Below, piece by piece: positions 1-7,289 of a stretch of DNA of 48,235 nt. The notes beneath the pieces are model-generated. The model did not search any database. It was not told the DNA's origin and worked only from the letters and a program-made list of their open reading frames with translations. Positions within the stretch are counted from its first letter, which is position 1; the number at the start of each line of letters is the position of its first letter. This DNA is from Komagataeibacter europaeus LMG 18890. GTDB lineage: Bacteria; Pseudomonadota; Alphaproteobacteria; Acetobacterales; Acetobacteraceae. The translations under genes and the position numbers were made by a program. The DNA lies in assembly GCF_000285295.1 (NCBI RefSeq), contig NZ_CADP01000001.1:263398-311632 (forward strand). Reading direction: 5' to 3'.

Positions 1-20
1 CCGCAAGGCAGCCGGTGGCC

Positions 21-44
21 TGTCTGGCTTCCTTTTGCCAGACA
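21..44. other. Hairpin at left edge
   Basis: TGTCTGGC (21-28) and GCCAGACA (37-44) form a perfect 8-bp stem around an 8-base loop. It is followed by a weak T-containing stretch rather than a clean T-tract. It may end a gene lying left of the window. No gene is visible from 1 to 485; that stretch holds this hairpin, an AT-rich section (45-125) and two repeat copies. Confidence 0.3.
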
Positions 45-303
45 TCTTAATTTCCCTGTTGATTTACAATACAGAATAACCATCCATTTCCATTTTATGT
101 AAAACTTATCCAGTTACATAAAAAACGGACACCTCCAGACCCATGAAATACATGGTTCATGCGCATCCTGGGGTGGCGCCATGCATCATGTACAAAGCAA
201 CAACCCGCAATCAGACTGTCAGGGGCAGTCCTGTATTGCCGTATGATTTCCGCGTGGATCGCGCGATGTGTGGGTCAGGGCAATGTTTTTTTACGGCAGA
301 TAA

Positions 304-395
304 CAGGAACCTGCCTTTTGGATTTTCAGGAAAAGGCGACGTTTCCTGAAGCTTCCTGAAAAAAGCTGCGCCAAAAGCTTCTTTATGATCTGCCG
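304..395 (+). repeat. Dispersed palindromic repeat, diverged copy
   Basis: This stretch aligns by eye with the copy at 14402-14485 in the same orientation: a GGAAC start, a CCTTTT...AAAAGGCG arm pair, then GAAGCTTCCTGAAAAAAGC, then CTTTATGAT. The GAAGC...GCTTC palindrome has drifted, so this is probably an old copy. It lies beyond the terminator of the dehydrogenase operon, in non-coding DNA. Confidence 0.55.
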
Positions 396-402
396 GATAT
401 CA

Positions 403-432
403 TGATGGGAAGCTTTTGAAACAGCCTCTCGA
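403..432 (+). repeat. Short hairpin repeat, second subtype
   Basis: GGAAGCTTTTGAAACAGCCTCTC at this place closely resembles GGAAGCTGTTTGAAAACAGCCTCTC at 37076-37100. The two share a GCT-TTT-GA-AAA-AGC hairpin and the CCTCTC tail. It sits immediately after the diverged repeat copy, suggesting related mobile or structural elements clustering in the same gap. Confidence 0.45.
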
Positions 433-485
433 TCAGATCGGGAAACATTATAAATAACCGTGCCTGATGACGGGCATAACCGAAC

Positions 486-541
486 AAAAAATCCCGACAG
501 CCCTTGCGCCATATCATGCGGCGTTAGGCCTGTCGGGATTT
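486..541 (-). terminator. Rho-independent terminator of the dehydrogenase operon
   Basis: AAATCCCGACAG (489-500) and CTGTCGGGATTT (530-541) are a perfect 12-bp inverted repeat, with further pairing inside (GCGCC with GGCG). Read on the minus strand, the stem ends in six T residues (complement of 486-491). It begins 10 bases after the stop of the cytochrome c gene, so it should end that operon. Confidence 0.85.
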
Positions 542-550
542 CGTATCATG

Positions 551-1930
551 TTACGGCGTCTTGGGAAGCTGCTTGCGCATCTTTTCAACCTGGTCCGGCG
601 TCACCCCATGGTCGCCGCTGCCAAACGTGGAGGTCACGTAATTGACCAGGGCCGCGATCTCGGTATTGCTCAGCCGCTGCACGTCGGAACCATGGTCAAA
701 GCCGGGCATGTAGGCATGCAGGCCGCCGGCTGTCCGGTCCACACCGTTCAGGACCGTCATGATCAGGTCATCCGGATGCGCGGACCCCACAACCGAATTA
801 TGGAACAGCGACGGCGCGTAATGGTCACTGGTGCCCGCCCCGTCACCACCATGACAGGCGGCACAGTTCGCATCATAAATATGCGGGCCGGTCATTTCAT
901 CAAGCTTGTCGATCCGTGTCAGTTCGCCCGAACGGATATCCGGCACATCAAGCGCCTGCCCGAACTGCGCACGGGGACTATGTTCCGCCTCATCTTCCTT
1001 GGCCGGGACCTGAAGGATGTAGGCGGCAAGGGCATGCAGGTCATCATCGGTCAGGTGGCTGGTGCTGTGTTCAACCGCCTCACCCATCGGCCCTGCGGCC
1101 TGGCTCAGACCCGCGACATGACCGGTCTTGAGATAGGTGACGAGATTATCCTCGCTCCAGGTACCGATGCCGCTTGTCTTGCTCGACGTGATGTTGGGCG
1201 CATACCAGCCCAGAAGCGGCGCACCGGCAAGGTAGCTGTCCTGCTCCTCGCTCAGCATCATGTTGCGCGGCGTATGGCAGGTGCCACAATGTTCAAGCGC
1301 ATTGGCCAGGTACCTGCCACGACGCATCTTGTCATACGTGGCGGAATCCCCGGTTTCGGGCGAGACACTGCCCGCGACAAGGTTCCACACCGCCATGGTG
1401 ATGCGCAGATTGGCGGGGAAGTTCAATTCCGTCACCGGCGGCGTTACGGCAACCGGCTTCACCCCATGCATGAACCAGACATACATGGCCTTCACATCAT
1501 CATCCGTCATGCCGGAATAGGACACGTACGGCATTGCGGGATAAAGGCGGCTGCCATCGCGGCGGATGCCATGGCGCACGGCCTTTTCAAAATCATCTTC
1601 GGTATATTTTCCGATGCCATGGTCGGGGTCGGGCGTAATGTTGGTCGAAACGACATCACCCATGGGCGTGGTAATGCGCAGCCCCCCGGCAAAGGCCTTG
1701 CCACCCGGCGCGGTATGACAGGCGACACAGTCACCGGCCGTCGCGATATATTCGCCACGCGCCAGAAGGTCCGCCGAAGGGGCGGCCGGTGCGGCGGCTG
1801 CCGGGGCCGCTGGAGCCGCCGGCGGAGTCCCCGCAGGGTCATCCGCCCGCGCAGGCATTGCGGACAGGGAAGCAAGGGCAGTACCCGTGACCAGAACCGA
1901 CCACAGGATCTTGCGTTTAACGTCAGGCAT
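551..1930 (-). CDS. Membrane-bound dehydrogenase, triheme cytochrome c subunit
   Basis: This 459-residue protein is the electron-accepting subunit of the dehydrogenase formed with the two genes upstream. It passes electrons from the flavin subunit to ubiquinone at the periplasmic face. A Sec signal peptide covers about residues 1-29 and is followed by an Ala/Pro-rich linker (33-52). Three CXXCH heme sites are visible: CVACH at 68-72, CGTCH near 216 and CAACH near 359. Length and three hemes match cytochrome subunits of gluconate, 2-ketogluconate and FAD-sorbitol dehydrogenases. Its ATG overlaps the flavin subunit stop by 8 bases, so the genes are translationally coupled. It is last in a small-large-cytochrome operon. 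The family is clear; the substrate is not. Confidence 0.9.
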   Translation of the reverse strand: MPDVKRKILWSVLVTGTALASLSAMPARADDPAGTPPAAPAAPAAAAPAAPSADLLARGEYIATAGDCVACHTAPGGKAFAGGLRITTPMGDVVSTNITPDPDHGIGKYTEDDFEKAVRHGIRRDGSRLYPAMPYVSYSGMTDDDVKAMYVWFMHGVKPVAVTPPVTELNFPANLRITMAVWNLVAGSVSPETGDSATYDKMRRGRYLANALEHCGTCHTPRNMMLSEEQDSYLAGAPLLGWYAPNITSSKTSGIGTWSEDNLVTYLKTGHVAGLSQAAGPMGEAVEHSTSHLTDDDLHALAAYILQVPAKEDEAEHSPRAQFGQALDVPDIRSGELTRIDKLDEMTGPHIYDANCAACHGGDGAGTSDHYAPSLFHNSVVGSAHPDDLIMTVLNGVDRTAGGLHAYMPGFDHGSDVQRLSNTEIAALVNYVTSTFGSGDHGVTPDQVEKMRKQLPKTP

Positions 1931-3560
1931 GGGTCAGTTCTTTTTTAAGTGTATCGGCAACACGCAAGGCAAGTGCTGCGACCGTCAGGGTGATGTTGCC
2001 GGTTCCGACCGATGAGAAAACGGACGAACTCGCGATGAACAGGTTTTCGTGGTCGTGTGTGCGACAGAAGCCGTCAACCACGGAATCCTTGGGGTCGGTG
2101 CCCATGATGGTACTGCCGGCGGGATGATCCTGCGGGAAGTAACCCGGTGTCCACTGTTCATCCGTGCCATGCATGAGACCGATCAGGTCCTTGAACAGGC
2201 CACGGGTATGTTCGCAGCTTTTCACCGTATATTCAGGCAGCTTGTAATAGACTTCCGGGTGGGGAATGCCCAGCGCGTCCTTGTATGTGGCACTCAGGGT
2301 CAGCCGGTTGTCGGGATCGGCCAGCCCTTCGTTATGGCTGAACAGCCGCACGGTATGGGAAGCAAGATAGCGGATCTGCTCCTCCAGTTCCCTGCCGACA
2401 TACCCCTTGGAAATGGCAAGCGCGGTTGCAAGGTCCACCTGGTTGTCATCAACCATATGCACCAGGTACGCGCCGCGTTCATTGCGCCAGTTCCCATCAC
2501 GGAAATTGTCGATCACGTTGGTTTCAAGCGGGCCACGGCCGGGCCACAGCGCCTTGTCACCACTGATGAACGTGACCTGCACGCCGGTATGGTCCATCAT
2601 GTTGCGACCGACATGGCCGGAACTGTTGGCGATGCCGTCGGGGCTCTGTTCATCGGCCGAGTACAGCATGAGCTTCGCGGTTTCGATGCAGTGCGCCGCA
2701 ATGACGAAATACTTGCCGGTCACACGGTGCGATCCCTTCTCGGGATCGTAATAATGCACGGCGGTGACACGCTTGTTCGCGCTGTCACGTTCAATCCGGT
2801 ACACCACCGCGTTGGGGACGAACTTCGCACCCGCCGCCTCGGCATGATAGACGGAATAGCTGCCGTTATACATCGCCCCGATGGGGCAGATCGGCATGCA
2901 GTTGTTATGTCCCTCGCAGGTCGGGCGGTTGTCATAGGGCCGCGTGTTGCGGGCCTGCGGTTCATGCACGACGCGATACGGGGTCTTTTCACGGATCAGG
3001 TTGCGAAACTGCTCCGCGGCATAGGAAATGGGCAGCGCATCCATCGGATAGGGCTGCCTGCGTGGCGAACCGAGGTCTTCCACCGCCGGGTCCGGGCCAC
3101 AGACGCCCATCATGACCTCGGCCTGGTAATAGAACGGTTCGAGATCGTCATATTTCAGCGCCCAGTCACGGCCCTGTCCATAACGGGTCTTCAGTTCAAA
3201 GTCCGACGGCAGGTAACGCCATGCGCACCCGGCCCAGTGCCATGTCGTGCCACCCATCATGCGCAGGTAGACCTGCTGGTAGGCTTCGGCATCCGGCCCG
3301 GTCGTGTGCAGGTACTTGTTGGGCGTTATCTGGTTGGGCGGATGTTCGGCCCAGGGCACGCAGGGAAAGGGCCCCTGATAGGAGGGCTTGTTTTCCAGGT
3401 TGCGGAAATTATCGACAAAATGCTGGCGGTCGACACGGGGGCCGGCTTCCAGCACGATGACGGAAATACCCGCGCGCGCCAGTTCATTGGCAATGGAACT
3501 GCCAGCGACGCCGGATCCGACGATCACGACGTCTGCGGAAAGGTCTTGTTCGGAAGGCAT
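1923..3560 (-). CDS. Membrane-bound dehydrogenase, GMC-type flavoprotein (large) subunit
   Basis: This is the catalytic FAD subunit, 545 residues. The Rossmann dinucleotide motif GSGVAGSSIANELARAG starts near residue 16 and ends in an acidic VLEAG turn. A Cys cluster (CEGHNNCMPIC, near residues 214-224) resembles the 3Fe-4S ligand region of FAD glucose dehydrogenase and its relatives. The GMC C-terminal domain, with STIMGTDP and a final GTGNITLT block, is present. There is no signal peptide, as expected if it is exported with the Tat-bearing small subunit. An SD-like GGAG lies 8 bases before the ATG. The 545-residue length is nearer FAD-sorbitol dehydrogenase than the usual ~590-residue gluconate enzymes, but I would not fix the substrate on that. 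Confidence 0.9.
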   Translation of the reverse strand: MPSEQDLSADVVIVGSGVAGSSIANELARAGISVIVLEAGPRVDRQHFVDNFRNLENKPSYQGPFPCVPWAEHPPNQITPNKYLHTTGPDAEAYQQVYLRMMGGTTWHWAGCAWRYLPSDFELKTRYGQGRDWALKYDDLEPFYYQAEVMMGVCGPDPAVEDLGSPRRQPYPMDALPISYAAEQFRNLIREKTPYRVVHEPQARNTRPYDNRPTCEGHNNCMPICPIGAMYNGSYSVYHAEAAGAKFVPNAVVYRIERDSANKRVTAVHYYDPEKGSHRVTGKYFVIAAHCIETAKLMLYSADEQSPDGIANSSGHVGRNMMDHTGVQVTFISGDKALWPGRGPLETNVIDNFRDGNWRNERGAYLVHMVDDNQVDLATALAISKGYVGRELEEQIRYLASHTVRLFSHNEGLADPDNRLTLSATYKDALGIPHPEVYYKLPEYTVKSCEHTRGLFKDLIGLMHGTDEQWTPGYFPQDHPAGSTIMGTDPKDSVVDGFCRTHDHENLFIASSSVFSSVGTGNITLTVAALALRVADTLKKELTHA

Positions 3561-3577
3561 GGGGGATGCTCCGGATA

Positions 3578-4201
3578 TCAGGTGGGTTCTACAACGAATT
3601 TCGAAGGCGAAAGGGCAGGCTCGCCAGTTGGAACGGCCACTTCCGGTGGGGTCTGGGTCCAGTAGAACGGCCCGCCCGCAGCATAGGTCTTGGGATAGAT
3701 GGCATCCTTGGTGATGTCGAACATCAGCGCGGATCGGTACACAACCACCTTTTCATCGGCGACACCACGGTACCATGCCGTCATGATGTCATGAATGACA
3801 TCCTTGAACGCGACATCGCTGTGTTCCGCGGCCCTGGCCAGTTCGCGGGCGCTGTCGAATTTACCGCCCGCCATCAGGTCATGCAGCTTCTGCATCTGGT
3901 CACGGCGTTCGGGCGTTGCCTTAATGATGCGGGCGTACAGCGCGCTGCTGATACGTTCATCCAGCACGTCACGGTCGGTCAGACGGCGCGAGAGCGCAAG
4001 GAACAGCGGCGCGACTTCATCCTGCGCCCCTGCATCAGGGGTGGCGGCAATGCCCCGGCCCGCGCCAAGCACCACGGCGGCGGCCCCCATCGCACCCAGC
4101 AGCACATCGCGACGCGACATGCGCAATGCGCGGTTCATCCGTATGGCATTGGGGGTGGACAGGTGGATACTGGTGGGAAAACTGGGCTGGTCTGCAGCCA
4201 T
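3578..4201 (-). CDS. Membrane-bound dehydrogenase, small (gamma) subunit with Tat signal
   Basis: This 207-residue protein belongs to the gluconate 2-dehydrogenase subunit 3 family. It carries the twin-arginine signal that exports the folded flavin subunit. The Tat motif SRRDVLLG is followed by a hydrophobic Ala/Gly-rich segment ending ...GIAATPD. I place the start at 4201, where AGAGG lies 9 bases upstream; a longer reading frame runs back to 4300 without a ribosome site. Conserved features include the YARIIKATPERRDQM helix and the C-terminal PFYWTQTPP. It is the first gene of the operon, 17 bases ahead of the flavin subunit. Its leader is unusually long before the RR, about 30 residues. Confidence 0.85.
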   Translation of the reverse strand: MAADQPSFPTSIHLSTPNAIRMNRALRMSRRDVLLGAMGAAAVVLGAGRGIAATPDAGAQDEVAPLFLALSRRLTDRDVLDERISSALYARIIKATPERRDQMQKLHDLMAGGKFDSARELARAAEHSDVAFKDVIHDIMTAWYRGVADEKVVVYRSALMFDITKDAIYPKTYAAGGPFYWTQTPPEVAVPTGEPALSPSKFVVEPT

Positions 4202-4812
4202 CTGGCGTCGCCTCTCATGCATGTTGGTCCAGCAGGAATGCCGGAAAACAGGCATGACCGTGCGGGATGCAATAATGCCATCACCGATACCGCCACTCAC
4301 GCCGGGTCTGCAACCTTTTATACTCCCATATTAACGTATAGCAGATTCACGTTCAGCGAGTAAAAGCGGCGAAACCGCTATACAGACATGTTTTGTAAAG
4401 ACATCTGCCCCCGTTAAATACGTCACGCACTGCAAAGTCGATCACATATCATTTATGCCATCCCACGCAGGATGCCACCGGGGCGGGAACAATACCGGGC
4501 AGCACATGACAAACATGCACATGCCGTGCATAATTACTTTCCCATGACAAGAGAACTGCATTCCCGCAATACGCATTTCCATGTATTGCCGTGCCGGTAT
4601 CATTTATTCATTCAGGAACCGGAAATACGCGAAGCCTTGCAGGCAACCGGAATCCATCTGCCGGAACAATACTCCCCTACCCTGATACTGGCGACGCGGA
4701 AATTCCCGACCGGATACCCAGATGGGCCCCGGCCCGGTGGCATTGCAAATCCCATTGCACCGCGCGTGATCTTCCCTGACTGTTGTCCCCGCAACAGGCC
4801 GGAACAGGATTC
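4202..4812. other. Intergenic region between divergent transcription units
   Basis: About 610 bases separate the dehydrogenase operon (minus) from the glycerophosphodiesterase gene (plus). It must hold both promoters. I see one nested inverted repeat (4336-4383) and no RNA gene. A 115-codon frame at 4472-4819 has no recognisable sequence and no ribosome site, and I do not call it a gene. Confidence 0.5.
4336..4383. promoter_or_regulatory. Nested inverted repeat upstream of dehydrogenase operon
   Basis: GTATAGC (4336-4342) and GCTATAC (4377-4383) are exact inverted arms. Inside them AGCGG-CGAAA-CCGCT forms a second hairpin that shares the right arm's bases. The position, about 135 bases upstream of the small-subunit ATG, suits an operator or attenuator. 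No regulator can be named. Confidence 0.3.
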
Positions 4813-5916
4813 ATGCTGACACGCAGACTGATTATGACAGGCGCCCTGTCAGGCATGGCGACCATGACGGCACGCCGGGCTTTCGCCGCCCCCTCACTTG
4901 CCCCCCTGCCCTGCGTCATGGCGCATCGTGGCGCGTCTGCCCTGCGGCCCGAACACACGCTGGCCGCCTATGCCAGGGCGATCGCGGATGGCGCGGATTA
5001 TATCGAACCCGACCTTGTACCCACAAAAGATGGCGTGCTGGTCGCCCGTCATGAAAGCCATATTACCGGCACCACGGATGTCGCCAGCCGCCCGGAATTC
5101 GCCACGCGCCGCCGCACGCAGACCATTGACGGCGCAAGCGAAACCGGATGGTTCACCACGGATTTCACGCTGGCCGAACTCAAGACCCTGCGTGCGCGCG
5201 AACGCCTGCCCGACATACGCGCGGCCAACACGCGTTATGACGGGCATTTTGACATTCCGACCTTCGAGGAAATCATCGATTTCGTTGCCGCCGAAGCCGC
5301 AACCCGCGGGCGCATGATCGGCCTGATCCCGGAAATCAAGAACGCCACGCATTTCCACCAGCTTGGCTTTGCACCGGAAGAGACGTTCGTGCGCACCATC
5401 GCAGCGCACGAATACACCCGCTACTGCCCGCTGGAGGTCCAGTCCTTTGAAATCAGCCCCCTGCGCCTGCTGCACGGCCGGGTGCAGGCCATCAACACAC
5501 AGGCGCGCCTGATGCTGCTGATGGGCGAACGCACGGAACATGTTCCCGACACGGCGGGCACCGCCACACCGCTCACCTTTGGTGATCTCATGACGGCTGA
5601 GGGCCTGCGCCACGTGCGGGATTATGCGGACGTGATCGGCCCGTCCAATGCGGACATCATACCGCGTGACGCAACCGGCGCATGGCTTGCGCCGACATCG
5701 CTGATCGATGATGCGCACCGTGCCGGCCTGCTGGTGCATTCCTATACCTTCCGGCCCGAAAACCACTTCCTGCCCGTCCACCTGCGCAATGGCGCGGGGG
5801 ACAATGCGCGCAACCCGCAGGGATCAATCGCGGAAATCCGGCATTATCTGGATATGGGGCTGGATGGCTTCTTTACCGATGATCCCGCCATCGGCCGCCT
5901 TGCCCTGCGCGGCTAG
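4813..5916 (+). CDS. glpQ: Periplasmic glycerophosphodiester phosphodiesterase
   Basis: This 367-residue enzyme should hydrolyse glycerophosphodiesters from phospholipid head groups to glycerol-3-phosphate and an alcohol in the periplasm. The catalytic HRG is seen in VMAHRGASALRPEHTLAAY near residue 38. The metal-binding E-x-D in DYIEPDLVPTKDGVLVARHE follows, and the second catalytic His is in that block. The rest follows the GlpQ TIM-barrel pattern (IPEIKN, FTDDP near the C-terminus). A twin-arginine-like leader (TRRLIMTG, then a hydrophobic stretch to AFA) indicates export. I chose the ATG at 4813 with GGAACAGGA just upstream. The gene stands alone and converges with the FTR1 gene, only 11 bases from it. 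Confidence 0.85.
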   Translation: MLTRRLIMTGALSGMATMTARRAFAAPSLAPLPCVMAHRGASALRPEHTLAAYARAIADGADYIEPDLVPTKDGVLVARHESHITGTTDVASRPEFATRRRTQTIDGASETGWFTTDFTLAELKTLRARERLPDIRAANTRYDGHFDIPTFEEIIDFVAAEAATRGRMIGLIPEIKNATHFHQLGFAPEETFVRTIAAHEYTRYCPLEVQSFEISPLRLLHGRVQAINTQARLMLLMGERTEHVPDTAGTATPLTFGDLMTAEGLRHVRDYADVIGPSNADIIPRDATGAWLAPTSLIDDAHRAGLLVHSYTFRPENHFLPVHLRNGAGDNARNPQGSIAEIRHYLDMGLDGFFTDDPAIGRLALRG

Positions 5917-5927
5917 GCGGCGCCCCA

Positions 5928-6746
5928 TCAGGCACGGGCGGCAGGCCGCCTGCGCACAAGGCGGGTCGCGATGATCATGGTCGCCAGCGTCACCGCCCAT
6001 GTGATGACCTGCACCCCCATGGGCCGGTCGGAATAGCCCAGCAGCGCCTTGGCCGCACGCCCCACCATGCTGCCATCGGACAGCAGCCACGATGTATCCC
6101 ATACCTCATAGCCAAGGGCGGGGATCAGGTCGTCCCCCGCCAGCAGGCCCGCCGCCTGGCTGGCCATGCCCGCCGCCAGAAAGGCGATCAGCAGTCCCGT
6201 CACGCTGAACAGGCGGCTGAGCGGAATGACGATCAGCCCCCGGTACAGCAGCCACGACAGCGCCGCCCCCGCCGCAATGCCCAGCGCGCCCCCCGTCAGC
6301 ATGGCCGCTGGTCCGGAATGGGTCGAGACCGCGATGCCATACAGGAACAGCACGACCTCCACCCCTTCGCGCAGCACCGCCACGGCGACGACGACGGACA
6401 TGGCGGCCAGCGAGCGTTCACCGGATACGACCTCCGCCCCCAGCGTCTTCATCTCACCCGCCATTTCGCGCCCGTGACGGGTCATCCACACCGTATGCCA
6501 GCCCAGCATCAGCACCGCGATGCACAGGATCGTGGCAGAAAATACGTCCTGCCCGTTGCCCGACAGGGCCGCGGACAGGCTGCCCGCGAATACGGCCACG
6601 ATCGCAGCCCCCGCAACACCCGCCGCAATGCCACCGGCAACCCAGCGCCCGCGCCCCGGAATGCCCTGTGTCGCCGCCAGCACGATCCCGACAATCAGAC
6701 CCGCTTCCATGACCTCACGAAAGACGATCAGCAGACTTCCCAGCAT
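5928..6746 (-). CDS. FTR1-family iron permease
   Basis: This 272-residue integral membrane protein belongs to the FTR1/EfeU iron permease family. Two REXXE iron-binding motifs are visible: REVME at residues 10-14 and REGVE near residue 125, each within a hydrophobic helix. About seven membrane segments can be traced, ending in an RLVRRRPAARA tail. It starts two bases after the cupredoxin gene ends, with AGGAG inside that gene's 3' end, so the two are one operon. Such cupredoxin-permease pairs resemble the FtrB-FtrC part of ferrous uptake systems, in which a periplasmic copper protein helps oxidise or deliver iron. No FtrA or FtrD partner lies nearby. Confidence 0.88.
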   Translation of the reverse strand: MLGSLLIVFREVMEAGLIVGIVLAATQGIPGRGRWVAGGIAAGVAGAAIVAVFAGSLSAALSGNGQDVFSATILCIAVLMLGWHTVWMTRHGREMAGEMKTLGAEVVSGERSLAAMSVVVAVAVLREGVEVVLFLYGIAVSTHSGPAAMLTGGALGIAAGAALSWLLYRGLIVIPLSRLFSVTGLLIAFLAAGMASQAAGLLAGDDLIPALGYEVWDTSWLLSDGSMVGRAAKALLGYSDRPMGVQVITWAVTLATMIIATRLVRRRPAARA

Positions 6747-6748
6747 TC

Positions 6749-7090
6749 TCAGGGCTCCTGTGTCACGGTGACGGTGCCCGTCGCCTGATCGGGGTGATAG
6801 TCGTCAAAGAATTTGTAGGTGCCGTGATGCAGCGGTCCCGCATGAACGGTGATCGTGCCGCCGGAGACCACGATCTTCTCAAATTTCAGGTCGTAGCTTT
6901 CGAATTCATCCGTCGTGTCGTCATGGTTGTCCAGCACGATCAGGAAACGCTGGCCCGCCGGAACCGTGATGTGGTCGGGGGTGAAATGGTGATCCTTTAC
7001 CTCCAGGTGTACGGGATCCATCGCCCTTGCCGCCGGTGCAGGCAGGAGTGCCGCAAGCCCGACACATGACAGAACGGTTAGGTAACGCAT
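6749..7090 (-). CDS. Periplasmic cupredoxin-like protein of the iron-uptake pair
   Basis: This is a 113-residue exported protein with a signal peptide ending PAARA. The rest is a single cupredoxin-fold domain: HLEVKDHHFTPDHITVPAGQRF, then a strand rich in D/E (DDTTDEFESYDL), then GTYKFFDDYHPDQATGTV at the end. The usual C-x-x-x-x-H-x-x-x-M copper loop is not present in standard form, because no Cys occurs in the mature chain. Any metal would therefore be bound by His, Met or acidic residues, as reported for P19/FtrB-like proteins. I start it at the ATG at 7090, with GGAG 7-8 bases upstream; a GTG three codons earlier is the alternative. It leads the operon with the FTR1 permease. Confidence 0.78.
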   Translation of the reverse strand: MRYLTVLSCVGLAALLPAPAARAMDPVHLEVKDHHFTPDHITVPAGQRFLIVLDNHDDTTDEFESYDLKFEKIVVSGGTITVHAGPLHHGTYKFFDDYHPDQATGTVTVTQEP

Positions 7091-7114
7091 ACGGCACACT
7101 CCAATAACGCGCGC

Positions 7115-7142
7115 ATGTTATGCGATTTATTATCACTGTCAA
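7115..7142 (-). promoter_or_regulatory. Candidate sigma-70 promoter for the cupredoxin-FTR1 operon
   Basis: On the minus strand TTGACA (7137-7142) and TAACAT (7115-7120) are 16 bases apart, about 25 bases before the ATG. The spacer contains GATAAT, a half-match to a Fur box, but the full 19-base Fur pattern is not met. The promoter is reasonable and the Fur link is weak. Confidence 0.4.
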
Positions 7143-7216
7143 TTACACCAGCACCCGAACGCGACCCCGTGCGCGCCAGCAATACGGATCGTGCATGAGG
7201 GATATGTGCGCCAATA

Positions 7217-7239
7217 AAGATATGCATCGTTGACATCTT
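7217..7239. promoter_or_regulatory. NsrR-like operator, distal site
   Basis: AAGATAT-N9-ACATCTT spans 23 bases and matches the length and outer arms of the NsrR nitric-oxide repressor pattern (AAGATGYATTT-N-AAATRCATCTT), with one mismatch in the left arm. It lies 37 bases upstream of the second site, and 73 bases before the flavohemoglobin start. Confidence 0.6.
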
Positions 7240-7240
7240 T

Positions 7241-7269
7241 TTAACAGGCATTAAAGATGTTTTTATTAT
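7241..7269 (+). promoter_or_regulatory. Candidate promoter of hmp, overlapped by operator
   Basis: TTAACA (7241-7246) and TATTAT (7264-7269) are separated by 17 bases, each matching five of six consensus bases. The -10 element lies inside the proximal NsrR-like operator, so a bound repressor would block RNA polymerase. An alternative -35 is the perfect TTGACA at 7230-7235, but it pairs with a poorer -10. Confidence 0.5.
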
Positions 7270-7276
7270 ACATCTT
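7254..7276. promoter_or_regulatory. NsrR-like operator, proximal site
   Basis: AAGATGT-N9-ACATCTT is a 23-base palindrome with perfect 7-base arms, fitting the NsrR site pattern. It ends 13 bases before the flavohemoglobin ATG and covers the probable -10 element. Confidence 0.7.
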
Positions 7277-7289
7277 AAAGGACCCGAAC

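Noticed and set aside
467-1948. Long plus-strand frame of 493 codons opposite the cytochrome c gene
   Set aside because: It is antisense to a gene with three heme motifs and a signal peptide, and has no recognisable protein features. It is a high-GC shadow frame.
4472-4819. 115-codon frame in the gap before the glycerophosphodiesterase gene
   Set aside because: No ribosome site, no family resemblance, and it overlaps the next gene's start region.
7115-7142. Fur box in front of the cupredoxin-FTR1 operon
   Set aside because: Only a GATAAT half-site and about 11 of 19 matches by eye; too weak to call, though a promoter is plausible.
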